From Diploscapter coronatus (Eukaryota > Nematoda > Chromadorea > Rhabditida > Rhabditidae), in assembly GCA_964036155.1 (NCBI GenBank), contig OZ038422.1:16825201-16889200 (forward strand): a stretch of DNA of 64,000 nt, written 5' to 3'. The translations under genes and the position numbers were made by a program. Shown here one piece after another: positions 21,985-34,575 of the stretch. Position 1 is the first letter of the stretch. Every line of letters starts with the position of its first letter. A model generated the notes under the pieces. It was not told the origin of the DNA. It worked only from the letters and a program-made list of their open reading frames with translations, and searched no databases.

Positions 21985-23680
21985 TTACACACACTTTTTT
22001 TTTCGAATAAAGCATGGACTAACGTCTCTGAAGGCTTTCACGTAATAGATGATCACAATACAGTCGCAGATGGGGAATAACGTTACCGCGGTAATCACCG
22101 CGTTATTTACTGTTACTCTAAAATTTCGATTCTTCACCAAGTAACATGAAATAGTGATACCTGGAAACCTCGAAGGGCATCAAGGGTAGCGAGAAAGTGG
22201 CCCAGCAGGGGATGTAGGCGAGAAACAGAGGGACCATCGCCTAAATCAAGTTATTTCCGATAATAATTATTCTCCATTTCAATAAAACAATTCATGCGAT
22301 TTTGTCGAATTTGTAAAGTACACCTAGACGCACTCACAAATAATATCTCGTTGCGTGCGCCTTTTCCATTTTGTTGGAGATAATAGAGTATTTCTGAAGA
22401 CTTGCCCATAAAGAAATTTTTTAAATAGTAAAAAGACGCATGAGCCGTTTCTTTGAAATGAAGGGTATTTGCTGAACAATTATAATATAACACTAGTTCT
22501 TTCTGCATTGGAAAAGAAATCCTTATACTCCAAAGTTGAAGCTTACTTTTTCATAAGTGCATTTATGCTCTAGGTGCAACTTGCTAAAATTATATTCATA
22601 CTTGAATTACGAGGGCTTTCAGTAGCGATTTCTGCAGAGCTCGTGTCGAGGAGCTAAGCATCGTTTCGAACTTGTTCAAAGCTTTTTGGCTTTTGTACCC
22701 GCAGTAGATCATTACAGTAAACGTCACGGACTAAATAAATTTATCGTTTTTATTATTTTTTTAATTTGACGAAATTAATTGCCTCGAGGATGAATAAATT
22801 TATAATTCCGGACAAGTTTTGATAGTTGATTTGTATCGTGTCGTTGTTTGAAAGCTAAAAATTGTGAAATTTTCGATAAACCTCGATGCATGTCATAAAA
22901 CCCAATAAACAGGCGAAACGAATCCCAAGTTTCGCACTGAAATGTTGAAGTCCTCTTGTATAGCGTCCTCGAGAAAATCGTACGTCTAGAATACTGTTTT
23001 TGTAAGAAAATAAAAAAAATTGAATACAGTCTCCGTCGGATACATTGTGAACCAACAAGTTAATGAATAATCCAGACTGCCTAGGGCGACTACGACAACC
23101 CAAATCCACGCGTATTTCAGGGTGAATAAGTACATGTACTTCACACTGTAATTCATTATAAGAATTGGAATCATTAAAAATCCTTGCTTGGTTATTGACA
23201 GATATCGATAGAAGAAATGGATTGCCAGCAGTAAGAATGACATAGAGAAGAATGCATTCCAAAGACAGACTCCAAAGACGCCGATTGGAGGTGGATATGA
23301 CAATAGGCCGCCTGAAGAAAATACAACGAACGCTGATTTGTAAGCGTAGACTCCCTGAAATTTTGATCGCATAAAAGCGACTTTCAGGCCTTGATCACGT
23401 GACCATAATCAAGATTTGGAGGCATCCCAAGACAGCTTTTAGCGTTACTTACGGGTTTGATAATGACATCCAGTAGACTGTAAGAGATATCGAAGCAGAC
23501 GAATGCTAGCACCACGTATTTGTAATTACCCATTTTTTGGTGGGGTCGGCTGAGAATTATATAAACAAGTGTACCATTGGCCAGCACCGAGATAGCACAA
23601 CCGATATACGTCTGATAGTAATGTAGGGGTGTGATAAACAACGAGTAGTGCCCATTTGCGTCGACTTGAGACATCCACAT
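21985..23680 (-). CDS. Str-family seven-transmembrane chemoreceptor
   Basis: Six minus-strand exons (23453-23680, 23028-23354, 22902-22985, 22602-22730, 22161-22240, 21985-22117) sum to 981 bases, 326 residues. The order and motifs fit the nematode Str class of chemosensory GPCRs. TM1 contains IGCAISVLANGTLVYIILSR. TM2 contains YKYVVLAFVCFDISYSLLDV. A short stretch GVYAYKSAFVVFSSGG follows, with LLLAIHFFYRY in TM3. TM6 reads VTFTVMIYCGYKS and LQKSLLKALVIQ, and TM7 MVPLFLAYIPC. The tail FPICDCIVIIYYVKAFRDV is the typical Str C-terminus. All introns fit GT-AG and the frame stays open. TM5 looks short, so a small exon in the intron between 22730 and 22902 may be missing. It would act in the membrane of sensory neurons. 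The ligand is unknown. Confidence 0.85.
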
Positions 23681-24890
23681 CTTGAAACTTTCGTCCAGAA
23701 CTGGAATATAGCTGGGTACAGTAAATATAAATTCTGAAGAGAATCAAATTGTAGCACTTCGCTACACTTCGTCTATTTATGAAAAACCATCCCACATATG
23801 AATACAAATTCCAATAGAAGATAAAAAAAAAAAAACCCCCGTCAAGATCCCACTTTTTTGAATTTGATTTCACACTGGATTAAAGTAATCTTCAAATTTC
23901 TTGCTTTAAGAATGCATTATGGCTAAAATTATCTGCAATGTTTTAGTCTTTTATTTTCAAACATTTCTAAGTGGAAAATAACAATAAGTTGGCGGGAATG
24001 AAATAGGCGAAATTTGGATCTTTCTGTGGATTAGGTGAGAGGAAAATAAAATGAAACTAAAACCGTGTATTTTGCGTGTGCTATTATAAAATTGAAATGA
24101 TTATAATATTTGCAAACTGTTATAGCCACTATTTTAGCTCATTGTAATCAAAATAGTTGAACGTTGGAAATGCCCTACGAAGAACGTATCTCGTTGTAAG
24201 AAGCGTACATATGTATGACTAATGTAGGTCGGCTAATACAGAATAGAGCAGAAATAGATTACAAGACAGCACAGATACAGTGACAGAAAGCAGAACAATG
24301 ATAAAACAGCAGTGAAGAAAACAGCTCAATTCCAGTCTAACCCGAGTGATTATGGCCTATTCATTCCCAATTTTGTGCCTTTATGAATTTTCAAAGCTTT
24401 TCTAATGTGCAAATCTAGTATCAAAAACCAATCCCATGTTTCATTTCTTTCCATATTCAGCATCAGCTCCTTTCCATTTCCATTGCCGGGGAATTTTCTA
24501 AACCCACAATACTAGATCAAACTCCACTGCAGAGAGAGCAGTAATGAACTCTCACATCCATTAATTTTCACGCATTCAACTTAGATAAGATAGTAAAGAG
24601 AGGCGAAATAGCGAATACTGTCGGTAATGAGCTCTCGAACATTTTGAAAATTTCGTTATTGAAATTAGCATGTCATAGTTTTTGGCCCTAAGTACCCAGA
24701 AATTAGATCAAAAGTCATCGGAAAAGTTACGTTGCACAAGATGCAACTGAGACTTATCAAACGGTGTATCATACATGGACATATGATAGACAGGTGGTTA
24801 GAAATAAGCTCGGACACAGGCAGACAGACACGCTTTACAAACATACTAAAAAAATTAAAGAAGGAGATTCCTAAACATGGTTTATCATTT
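23681..24890. other. Upstream of Str receptor, no gene seen
   Basis: AT-rich. It contains the presumed promoter of the minus-strand receptor. No exon-like open frame with a recognisable domain on either strand. Confidence 0.5.
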
Positions 24891-25330
24891 AAGACGCATT
24901 CTTTGAGTAGCCAGAACAAAATATAAAGAATGGTCGGACAATTGCAAAAGTGTCTCGGATCCGGACCAAACTCATAGGTGAATACATTCATGGACCCTAA
25001 TCACAAAAATGGGGAGACCAGGTCCTGCTCCCTCAAGTGGGCGGAGCTAGGTGGGGGTCAAAGTTGGAAGTTTTGACGATTTGACTGTAAACAAGGAGTA
25101 CAAAGAAAACTTTTTTGTTATAAAAGATTTTCGAAGAATTTAAAAAGGATGAGCATAGCCATGCAATGTACTTTCTAAAAATATATAGGTTTGGAGAGGT
25201 CAGACATTTACTGGAGGGCGGGACCTGATCTCCCCATTTTTGTGATTAGGGTTCATGGGTGTATCCACTATACAAGTTTGGTTCGAATCCAGGACACTTT
25301 AAAGTTGTTCTGTTTATTCGCGGAATGGTT
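24891..25330. repeat. MITE, second family, copy 2
   Basis: Left end AAGACGCATTCTTTGAGTAG. Inner arms are ACCCTAATCACAAAAATGGG and the complement CCCCATTTTTGTGATTAGGG, flanking an unrelated middle with a GGTCCTGCTCCC / GGACCTGATCTCC pair. The right terminus is degraded. Related to 15452-15730. Confidence 0.75.
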
Positions 25331-26011
25331 TGTTTTTCTTCAGTATCACAAGCCTTTCAAATGGAAGGCTACCAAACTTGAAAAGTTTTCAGGAATCATA
25401 GCAAATTTTTAAATGAAAATTATAAACCTGGAAAATTCCTGGGTCCAGATTTTATCAATTCCTCCTGCCCCGTTTCATTTTCTGTCATCCAGCAATTCCT
25501 GCCTCATTCTGGCTGCAGCTACCTTCCACTTCAGGCAGCAGTCTCGTCATCTCGAGCAAATCAAGCTAAAAATTGGAAATTTGGTGGAAAAAAAACAAGA
25601 AAATCGAGCGAAAAACGATGAAAATGCAAAAAGTAAAAGCAAGTGTCGATGAATGAGCAAAGTGGCCACAGCGCGATTACCGTATTCGTCTGCATTCAGG
25701 CCGGTTGCTCATTTCATTTCCTCTCGCATTCTTTTCGTGAATTTTTTGATATACTGCAAAATTTTCTTCGGATTTTGCCGACGTTGCACTTCGGAGGCGT
25801 CATCCTCGCACGATGAAATGAATCCTCATGAATTTCTACCCCTTCGCTTTTTAGTTGCTCATTTTTGGGCCAAAAGACTTACTTGAATTTTCGTGTTTTC
25901 CTTTCCGCCTTTAAAAGTTTGTTTTCAAATTTCAGACTCAAAAGCTTCCTCAGAAGAGTCCAACACTCATCCATCCGTATATCCAGTCAGTTCAGTCAGC
26001 CCAGGCATCCA
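25331..26011. promoter_or_regulatory. Upstream region of the Argonaute gene
   Basis: A pyrimidine-rich stretch at about 25440-25540 precedes the gene. An acceptor-like TTTCAG at about 25929-25934 lies roughly 80 bases before the chosen start codon and could be a spliced-leader acceptor or the end of a 5' UTR intron. Confidence 0.4.
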
Positions 26012-29000
26012 ATGGCATCGTCGGTGGTCGAGGGTGGCGAGCCCGTTACTGAGGCTGAAGATGTCACTTCACCCACTCCTCCAACAGAGCAGCCGCAGGC
26101 CGAAGCGGCAGGTGCCGCAGACCGGGCGGTGAGTCAACGAATTGGCAGATGAACATTCCAGAGCCCAAGTTCCTGAATGCTCATTTTTCTGAAGAGAAGT
26201 CTTCACTTGTCCAGATTTTTGGTTGAAATCTAAGAAAAATGAAAGCCGAATTTTGGGAAAGGTGGATAACTGGATTCCCCCAAAAGAAGTTATGCAATTT
26301 TAAAATATCATAAGGGTTTCGAAGTGCTTTTCATGTAAATTGATACTTCTTATTGTATAGTCTGGCCTTGCAAAATAATCGTATCCCTGGTGAAAAGAAT
26401 TGAATTGCTGCTTTCAGAAGGACATGCTGGTAGTGAATATGTTCGGCATGGCCATGAAGAGCCGAGTCATCTACCGCCATCTGGTCCACATCCGACTCGT
26501 CACCAAAAAGGGCCAGGAATTCATCCTCTCGTCCTACAACTCATCGTGAGTTTGAACAGATTTGGGAAACTTTCGAAATTGCATTTTCTAGCGCTAGAAA
26601 TTGAACCTGCTCTTCTAGAAATCCCTAATTTACTTTGAAAATTTTTGACAAAGGAAACTGATCTGCCAATTTTCAGTGCCCGCGGTGATCGGGTATCGAA
26701 GCAGATGGACAACCAGCGACTCATTGCATATCTGCTGTCGAAGCCCGGGGCCGGCCAGCCGACAACCACTCGTCCGGGTGCAGAAGTTCTACCTCAGCCA
26801 GACTACGCCACGACCTATGAAGACGGCACTCCTATCAGCGTCTACGACGGCGCCTCTGTCCTCTGTTCGCTTAAGGAGATCGACTTCGTGAGATTACTAC
26901 TAATTTACTGCTTACAAATTTCTTCTAAACAAATGCAAATATTTTCGCTAAATTAAGCAAAATGCTTGTTATCGGCACATCAAAAGCACTCTTTTCGTAC
27001 GGAAAATTAACATTGATTAAACTATTTCAGCATGCTCAAGTGGACGTCGAGGAGTTGAATACTCGAGAGGAGATCACGTTCTACATGCGAGACAGTCTGC
27101 AGTACACAGAGGGACATCTCGACGTGCGTATTTCCCTCGACGTCGATCTGCCGTGGATCAACCAGACCAATCCAGCCATCCTTACCGATCCAAGATTCTA
27201 CCAATACCTGGAGATCCTCACTTCCCAATATCCCCTCATGAAGTAAGTGCTTGAAAAGGGGCAAAGATTCATCAATGCGAAAAGAGCCTTCGAAAATTCC
27301 CCCAACCAAACCACTCATTCGATTAGTGTTATTTCCAAAGCCGATGAGAATTCTCTATTCATCCGAATTATGCCATTGATTTTCCAGAGGCACGTACGTC
27401 TCCTTCCGCAGCGGTCTGATGGTGCACTCGGTGGCCAAGGAGAGGGTGAAGAAGGCCGAGTGGGCCTTCATGTCGACGAGCATCCACAAGGCCTGCAAAG
27501 TCGTCGATGGCGGGGGAAATCCAATGCCTGTTGTGGAACTCGATCGTGAGTTATCAATCAATCAAATCTCGGCGTACACACCCAAAGTTTCCAATAAGTC
27601 GCATGAAATGCAAATGTTTTTTTTCTTGAAGAAATGACATGGTTGCGTTTCAATCAAACAACTTTAATCACATTCTACTCTCACTGACTCGAAAGAAATG
27701 GTAGACATGCAGAAAAAAAAACCATTTTCTCTTTCAGCCCGCTCAGTGCTCATCTTCAACTCGATCACTCTCGCTGAGCTCGTCCTCTCCATCACTCGCA
27801 ACAAGAATTGGTTTGCTTCCAAAGAGGAATTCGAGAAGATCCGCCGTCTCGTGCAAGGTTGGAACTGGAACTTATATTTCTTCTTTAAACACTTGCTTCG
27901 AAAATAAGCAAATCTTGATCGTCCCAAGGATTCATTCATCGTTAACTTTCAGAAGTGAAGTGCTTCCATTTCTTTGAGAACTCGAAGAAGTGGAGTTCGA
28001 CGGTGCACACAGTGAAGAATCTGAAGATGCTGAGTCCCGAGGAGAAGGCCGAGAAATTCAAGAACTACAGTCAGCTGCAATTCGACCACTGGCCTGCGGC
28101 TGTCTGCGGCACTTCCCACATGACCAGATTCTACCCATTCGAGTACCTCCGCATTGTGCCCTGGCAGCAGGTCCACGCAGTCAAACTCGCTCTCTTCGAT
28201 CTCGTGGTTAGTCTTTCAAATAGTCGTGGATGTTTTTTCACTTTTCAACATGAAATTATCGGATCAAAAAATCAACATCTATAGTCCATAAAAAATATTG
28301 ATTGAATTTCGTCATTTTACTTTATTTGGTACGTTATGCAAACATAGATTATTCCATTCCAATTTCATGTTCGTTTTCGTTCAGCCCCGTGCAATGCTGC
28401 CTCGCGATCGCTGGAGTCTCGTGCAGAAACACTTCACAGAGCTGTCTCTGGGCGGAAATCCCATCCTTGAGTCCTTCGGCGTCACTGTCTGCAACAATCC
28501 AATTGATAATGTATGTCATTCTCACACTTGAGTTAACTAAACTCCAAATCGGGCTAATCTTGACACTAGTTTAACGTAAGAATTGAATTGTGTTGACATA
28601 TTTGAGAACTAGGAGGACTGCTCCACAGGTGCCAAAAATCGTGTCTCTCTGTACCCCTTATCTGCTGTGCGCGGCAGCCCTGATTTATTAAATTGCTCGT
28701 CGAGCCTCGATCAATTTTACAATTCTTAATAAGTACCTATTGCTGCAGGTGGCAGTGATCCCCGCCGAGAGAGGACAGGCCCCTTCTGTCAAATTCGATG
28801 GACGAGCCGTGCTTGTCAGTGATGAAAATGTAAGATCAGGAAAAAAGGATCAAACAAAATGGAATTGTGTTTTGCAGCGAGACTGGCGTCCTCGCTCCGA
28901 GAACTACACGCGCGCAGGCAAAGTGGGCTTCCTGGTCGTTGCAGTCATCAGCCATCCCAACTTCGACCCCAACAACATCAAGCGCAACATCGATGAGATC

Positions 29001-31448
29001 ATCCGCAGGGCTCGCGAACGAAAGATCGTCTTCGGTCATGTCGTACGTCAAAGTTGCTTTACATTCTATATATAGTAGGAAAAAGGAATAATTGAAGATA
29101 ATGTTGTTTATCGAGCAGAGATGTGCTTAATTTGAATCTCGAATGCTTATTTTAGAAACAACTTTTCAAAGCACGAAGTTAAATAATTGTATTTTCAATT
29201 GAACATTTGGAAAAGTGCCAATTATCCCTTATTTCAGGAGTACTTCCCAGTGTTCTACGAGCAAGCCAATGGCCATACTGTGTACGACTACGTGGAGGCA
29301 GCCTTCAAGCACACTGCTCAGTACTGCAAGGAAAAAAACTGCACTGGACTCCTCCTGCTCGTCTCCGAAATGATCGATGATCTTCATGGTAAGATGGTGT
29401 GAAATAAAAATGAGATTTTCTAGACTAGAAAGTGACACGATATGAAATCGGATGTGCCGAGTATTGAAACTGACAATTTAACTCGGCTCAACTTTACAAC
29501 TGCCTTAGAGACAACTCAAACTTCAAGTTGAAATGTAATGGAATTAAAACTACAAACTGCCATTTTTTTCATTCTGTAGATGAGAAGAATTTTTCACTCA
29601 TCAAGTTCATTGCATCAAATTTCAGCCTGTCTGAAGTTGGAGGAGCGTCTGAACGACATCCCCTCACAGCACCTGCTCTGCTCGACCATTTCCGATCCCG
29701 TCAATGCAGGCCCAGGGGGATTCCGAGGCGGCGGCAGAGGAGGTCGTGGCGGTCGAGTCGGAGTGGTGGGCGGCAAGTCTCGCTCGCAGACCATCGACAA
29801 CATCGTCCTCAAGCTCAACATCAAGACTGGGGGAATCAACTACACCGCTGATGCATCCGACCATCCGTGAGTTTGCAAACTACTTGTTAGGGGTTTGTGA
29901 GTTGCTAGAATGCGAAACTGCAGAAAATGTTTTATAAACTGAAAAAAAAACTAGGGGTTGATTGGAATGAAGGGAGGGAATTTTCAGTGGAATGAGTCTG
30001 CCCGACAAGAAGATGTTCATCTTCGGTCTGGACGTGGCTCACCCCGAGATCGGTCAGCGCGACGGCCTCACTCCCAGCTGCGTGGGCATGGCCTGCAACT
30101 CGACAGACATTCCCTACAGCTTTCTGGGAGACTTCGCCTACACCACGCCCAAACAGGAGGCCGTATGTTCTTCATTCCAAATAAGATCTAATCATTGAAC
30201 TCGGGAAGGTGAATGGAGTTCATAAAACCAGCCATCCATTTGGAATGTCGATTTTTTGAGCAAAATTATTGGAAAGAAAAACCTCTCCAATTGCGAATCA
30301 CGTTTTGTGAACTCGTGATATCGCCAAAGAAATACGGTAATTTCAGATCCAAGACACGATCCTCGAGACATTCGCGGTGCGACATGCCGAACGCTACGTG
30401 GCGAACCACGGCGAGCTGCCCGAGCGACTGGCCATCTTCCGCGATGGAATGAGTGAAGGACAGGAGACAGATGCAATGCGAGAGTGCCAGACCATCGAGA
30501 AGGCCCTGCTGGCTGTGGCCCACGATATGGGCAAGCACGACTACAAGCCCAAGGTGCTCTGCGTGGTCGTCAGAAAGCGACACAACACCAGACTCTACAG
30601 GAAAGGTCACAACAATGATCCCAGTGTAAGCATGCATAACATTCAACTATTCTTAAAAGAAACGACTTGAGATCTTCCGAACTCGGCTAATTACACAAAT
30701 TTGGTAAATGTTTTTGGAGCTAGAAAAAATGACTTATTTTTCCCTCTCAGATGGAAACCCGTTTATCCAAAAAAAACTCATTGCCGCTCGGAAAATTTAA
30801 ATCTGAAAACGAAGATTATATTCTGCTTCAGAATCCCCTCCCCGACACAGCAGTGACTGGCGTGATCTCGACGTACGGCAAGAGGGAGATCTTCCTGCAG
30901 GCATTCAGGACCATTCAAGGCACTTCCTGCGTGCCCATTTTCTGGGTGATTCGGGACGATGAACAACACTCGGATGCACAGCTCACCGACATGGTCACTG
31001 CCATCTGCAATCTTCACCAGGTTCGAGATTGAAGTCGATTTTTGAGTTAGGAAAAATGATTGAAGCATCCCTTCTTTCTAACTTGCTGATTTTTCAGATC
31101 GTGCACTCGCCAACTTCCATCCCAACTCCCGTCTACGTCGCTCATGAGCTGGCCAAAAGAGGAGCCGATCTGTTGAGAGCCTGGAGGTGAGAGAGAATTC
31201 GTAAATTCGTGAATTTTGAACACATACGTTGGTCTTGAATTTATCTTTTCAGCTGGGAAAATAATCTGTTTCACTCATTGCCTGAATTGTTGAAAATATT
31301 CTTACCAAAAATCTGGAAATAAAATAATGAAAAAAAAAAATTCAGATTGAAAGTTGGCCCAGCTAGTGGGGACGAGAATTGGGCGACCCTGACGAATCTG
31401 CTCTGCTACGAGAGCTGCCCCAATCTGTCCAAACTGCGGATTGTCTGA
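26012..31448 (+). CDS. Argonaute, divergent nematode type with RGG insert
   Basis: Seventeen exons sum to 2,799 bases, 932 residues. The protein binds a small guide RNA and, with an intact site, cleaves the paired target. N-terminal domain: MFGMAMKSRVIYRHLVHIRL, a style seen in worm-specific Argonautes rather than ALG-1. PAZ and linker 2 follow (FYPFEYLRIVPWQQV). MID: VVAVISHPNFDPNNIKRNID. PIWI keeps the catalytic tetrad: Asp in FGLDVAHPEIG, Glu in KQEAIQDT, Asp in FRDGMSEGQ and His in PTPVYVAHELAKRG. It ends PNLSKLRIV. An insert GPGGFRGGGRGGRGGR (about residues 602-620) lies in the loop between MID and PIWI. The start at 26012 gives an acidic, disordered N-terminus rich in E, P and T. A CSR-1-like role is possible given the retained slicer residues, but the clade assignment needs a tree. 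Confidence 0.92.
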
Positions 31449-32736
31449 ACGACTGAATGGACTCCCCCTCACACACACAGTTGATTCCCCTACAACCCCA
31501 TACTCCAATCTGCAAATCAACAAATCAATTTATAAGTCAAAGCTCTTCTCCCTACAATATTCTTCACCATTTCATTCCATTACTCTTTTCGTTTTCCCAT
31601 CGAAACTTCGAAAATTCTGCAGGGTTAACGACTGCTACAGTGTCTGTCTAGTGGGCGTACAAAATTCCTCTCCTCGCGCCCTCTTGTCAATTAGAAGGAG
31701 TGTGGAGTATCAATGAAGAAAATATATCCCCACGCCCACTCGACTTTAAATTTGTCGCAAATCTTGATGAATTTTCAATTTCGATTGTTATTTTTTGTTG
31801 TTGTTCCTTTGGGAAAATCTTGTTCAAATCAATTTTTGCGTGTCAAAACTCTTGCCCCAAAATTATCCCCCATTTTATTTCATTATTTTTCACATCTATT
31901 TTTGTTGTTTTTTTAGGGAACATATTCAATTTTCCGTTTTTTACCGGGGAGTTCATTTCAATTTTTTTCAAAATATATTTCCTAAGCCTTGAGAAATTTC
32001 TTGTTTTTTCTACTGATTTCTGTTGACTTCTTTTGTTTAGAGTTAGGTAATAGCTAAATGATTTTGTTTTGAAGTGAGAACTGTTATTATTGTTTAGAGA
32101 ATAGCTAAATCTTTTTTAGTGTAAAGGTGTTGAGTAATTCCGTTGTTCATGATTTTCATATCATGGCTTTTATTTTTATCGTTTTTCTTCTGGTGTTGTC
32201 TGTTACTAAAGTAAAGTTTTTTTAAAAGAAAAATCATCTATATTTTGATCATACAGAAAATCCTTGACAACTTGGGAGGAAGTATCTTATATTTTTGCAA
32301 AAAAAATTATTTTTCGAAGTAATCATTTTAGGAAATGTGGATTCATGAAAAAATATCCATCAAAGATTTTCCTGTCAGAAAGGAAATGTGTTAAAATTTC
32401 AAAGTTTCGGCAAATGGAACTTGATATTCTTTTCTGCGCCGAGAATTGCAATAAGCCGCCCATTCTCTTCTTCTCTCTTCTCCAGCATTGTATCTAGCGA
32501 TCTCTCGCCTTTTCAATTCCTCGCTTTTTCAAGTTTCGCATTGGATTTCTTCAATTTCTGTTGATAATTGCCGAATATAATTACCATGATTATCAATAGT
32601 TTGCACCCTACCACCCCATACCAAATTCATCCTTGAAATTTGTATTTTGCTTCCCATTCTAGGTCCTAAAAGTTTGCACATTTGCCGTCAATACTTTATT
32701 CAATTTATGTTTTTCAACTCTTCAAAATTAAGGGTG
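31449..32736. other. Argonaute 3' flank and coupling factor 6 upstream region
   Basis: T-rich on the plus strand, with several runs of TTTTT. No gene is supported. It probably holds the Argonaute 3' UTR and the promoter of the next gene. Confidence 0.5.
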
Positions 32737-34479
32737 ATGTTGCGTGCCGTTCAGTCTTCGCGCTCTCTGTCGCTGTCGGCAGTGAGGCAGCAAGACCTCA
32801 TTCAGCAGGCCTTCGTCAAGAAGATTCGCGAGTACGCGCAGAAGGGCGGCGATCTCGCCAGCTCCGATCCAAATGTAAGCCGCTCAGATTTTATGACAAA
32901 TTAAAGGCTTTATTCACTGAATATCGATTTTTAAGATCTCATGAGCATCTAATCTTGAAAAATAGAAAATTTTTGAAATCTGATTTCAAAGTGGAAGAAT
33001 TTTCAAAAATAGGCGAGAATATTCGGCAGTTTTTGCTAATGTTACCGACAATTAATCATATTCAATTCAAAAAGTTCAATATCGATAATCTAACGTGGAT
33101 GATATGTGAGAAAAAGGTCAATTATTTGCTGCTTGCAGGTGAAGAAGGCTCTGCAAGACGAGCTGAGCAGACTGGCGGCCAAGTTCCAGCTGACCAGCAC
33201 GGATGTCGTCGCCAAACTCCCCACCAAATTTGAGGCACCCAAGGTACTAAAATTATTAGAACCATCATTTTGTCGGTACTTTACCCATTGCTGCTTTTTC
33301 AATCATTTCTATGAAACTGACTAACATTCGAGTAATGTTCTGTCAATCCTAGAGAGACGATCGTCAGAAAACCTTTGCAACCTATCCCCCGTATATTTTT
33401 TTCGTCTGAAGAAAGTTTTCCCTAGTCTGCGTTCTGCACACTTGAAGAAAATGAAAAAAGTCTTTGAAAGTGATTTGATAAAGCTGAATTTTTCAAACTT
33501 AAATTATTCATGACAGGAAGGAGTGATTTAAATAATTGCAGGTGGAGTCGGCACTGGCGAGTTCGTTGGAAGGCAAGACTCTGCAGGATCTCATCGAGAC
33601 TCTCAACAAGGTAAACGTAAAATTGTACCTAGTCGAGTAAATAACATAAATATAAATACTCGATGATTGCGAGACGGACCTCGCGTCGAAATGCTCTCTT
33701 AATTCAAGTTTGGAAAATCATTCATTTTCTTTTTGATAAACAAATACTAAATAGATATCATTTTCAATCGTGGGCAAGTGTTTTCTGGGGTTACGGTTCT
33801 AATTCCCAAAAATATTGTTCTATTTCGGAGTAATCGCGCATTGGAAAATCGCTATCTGTTTTGAGTTTTCCTGAACCATTTTTCACGGAAATTTTTATAT
33901 CAGGATAGACCTAATCAATAGGAAACCATTCTGGAATGGATGAATTTTGGGATAAATTCGAGATAAAGCAGGAAATTGGCGAAAACAGACGACAATCGGT
34001 TTAGGTTCATTTTGGCACTGTATTTTCACTCCCCCATTTTCTCTGCACTCATTTCGCATATAGCGCGATTTGTGCGTAATTTTTGAAAACTCGTAGCCCA
34101 CGACTGTATTTGACAAGATAATCTTGTGAGGTTTGACATTGATTTGAATGAATTCATTCGGATTAAATTAGGCAGGAAGTTCGTGTCATGTTCAGCTTGC
34201 TATTTTTAGCATATCATAATTTATCTTGTTATGAACAAACATAAAATTTAGTAGTTTTCCTTTCAATACAATGTCCTCAAAAATAGTTAAATTAATTCTT
34301 GACAATGGGTTACGACTTTAGAATTAAATTTCTGAAAGATTTTCCCCAAAATTATTCTTCATAATCATTTCATAAGACGAAATCTAACTGCTTTCTATTT
34401 TCAGGACAAATCGGCGTATCAGCGCGAGAGAGAAGCGAAGAAGGCGGCGGAGAGACAGCGTAGCGGCAACCCCCAGTAG
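32737..34479 (+). CDS. atp-4: Mitochondrial ATP synthase coupling factor 6
   Basis: Four exons (32737-32874, 33139-33243, 33542-33610, about 34406-34479) encode about 128 residues. The N-terminus MLRAVQSSRSLSLSAVRQQ is basic and serine-rich with no acidic residues, as in a mitochondrial targeting peptide. The segment AFVKKIREYAQKGGD matches the conserved F6 helix, and FEAPK follows the usual F6 pattern. The C-terminus is a lysine- and arginine-rich helix (YQREREAKKAAERQR). F6 sits in the peripheral stalk of the F1Fo ATP synthase in the inner mitochondrial membrane. The gene is on the same strand as its neighbours Argonaute and syndecan, but at 1.2-1.3 kb spacing an operon is not implied. The last exon boundary may be off by a base. 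Confidence 0.85.
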
Positions 34480-34565
34480 ATGAACACAGAACACAGGCAG
34501 TGAGCAGGTTATCTGAAACATGATGCTCCATTTTAGTATGACGATTTACAATTTTTCTAAATCTA

Positions 34566-34575
34566 AATAAATAAA
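34566..34575 (+). terminator. Overlapping poly(A) signals
   Basis: AATAAATAAA about 90 bases past the coupling factor 6 stop codon. Two overlapping AATAAA hexamers. Confidence 0.65.

Noticed and set aside
22161..22240. Apparent frameshift in the TM7 exon of the Str receptor
   Set aside because: A miscount of a run of four C bases. Rereading restores YIPCWATFSLPLMPFEVS in frame, and exon lengths sum to a multiple of three.
24732..24926. 64-codon open frame next to the second MITE copy
   Set aside because: It runs into the MITE end and shows no similarity or codon structure that I can support.
25278..25295. GGTTCGAATCC, a tRNA T-loop-like (B box) sequence
   Set aside because: It lies in the arm of the second-family MITE, the other copy has GGCTCAAATCT in its place, and no tRNA cloverleaf can be built around it.
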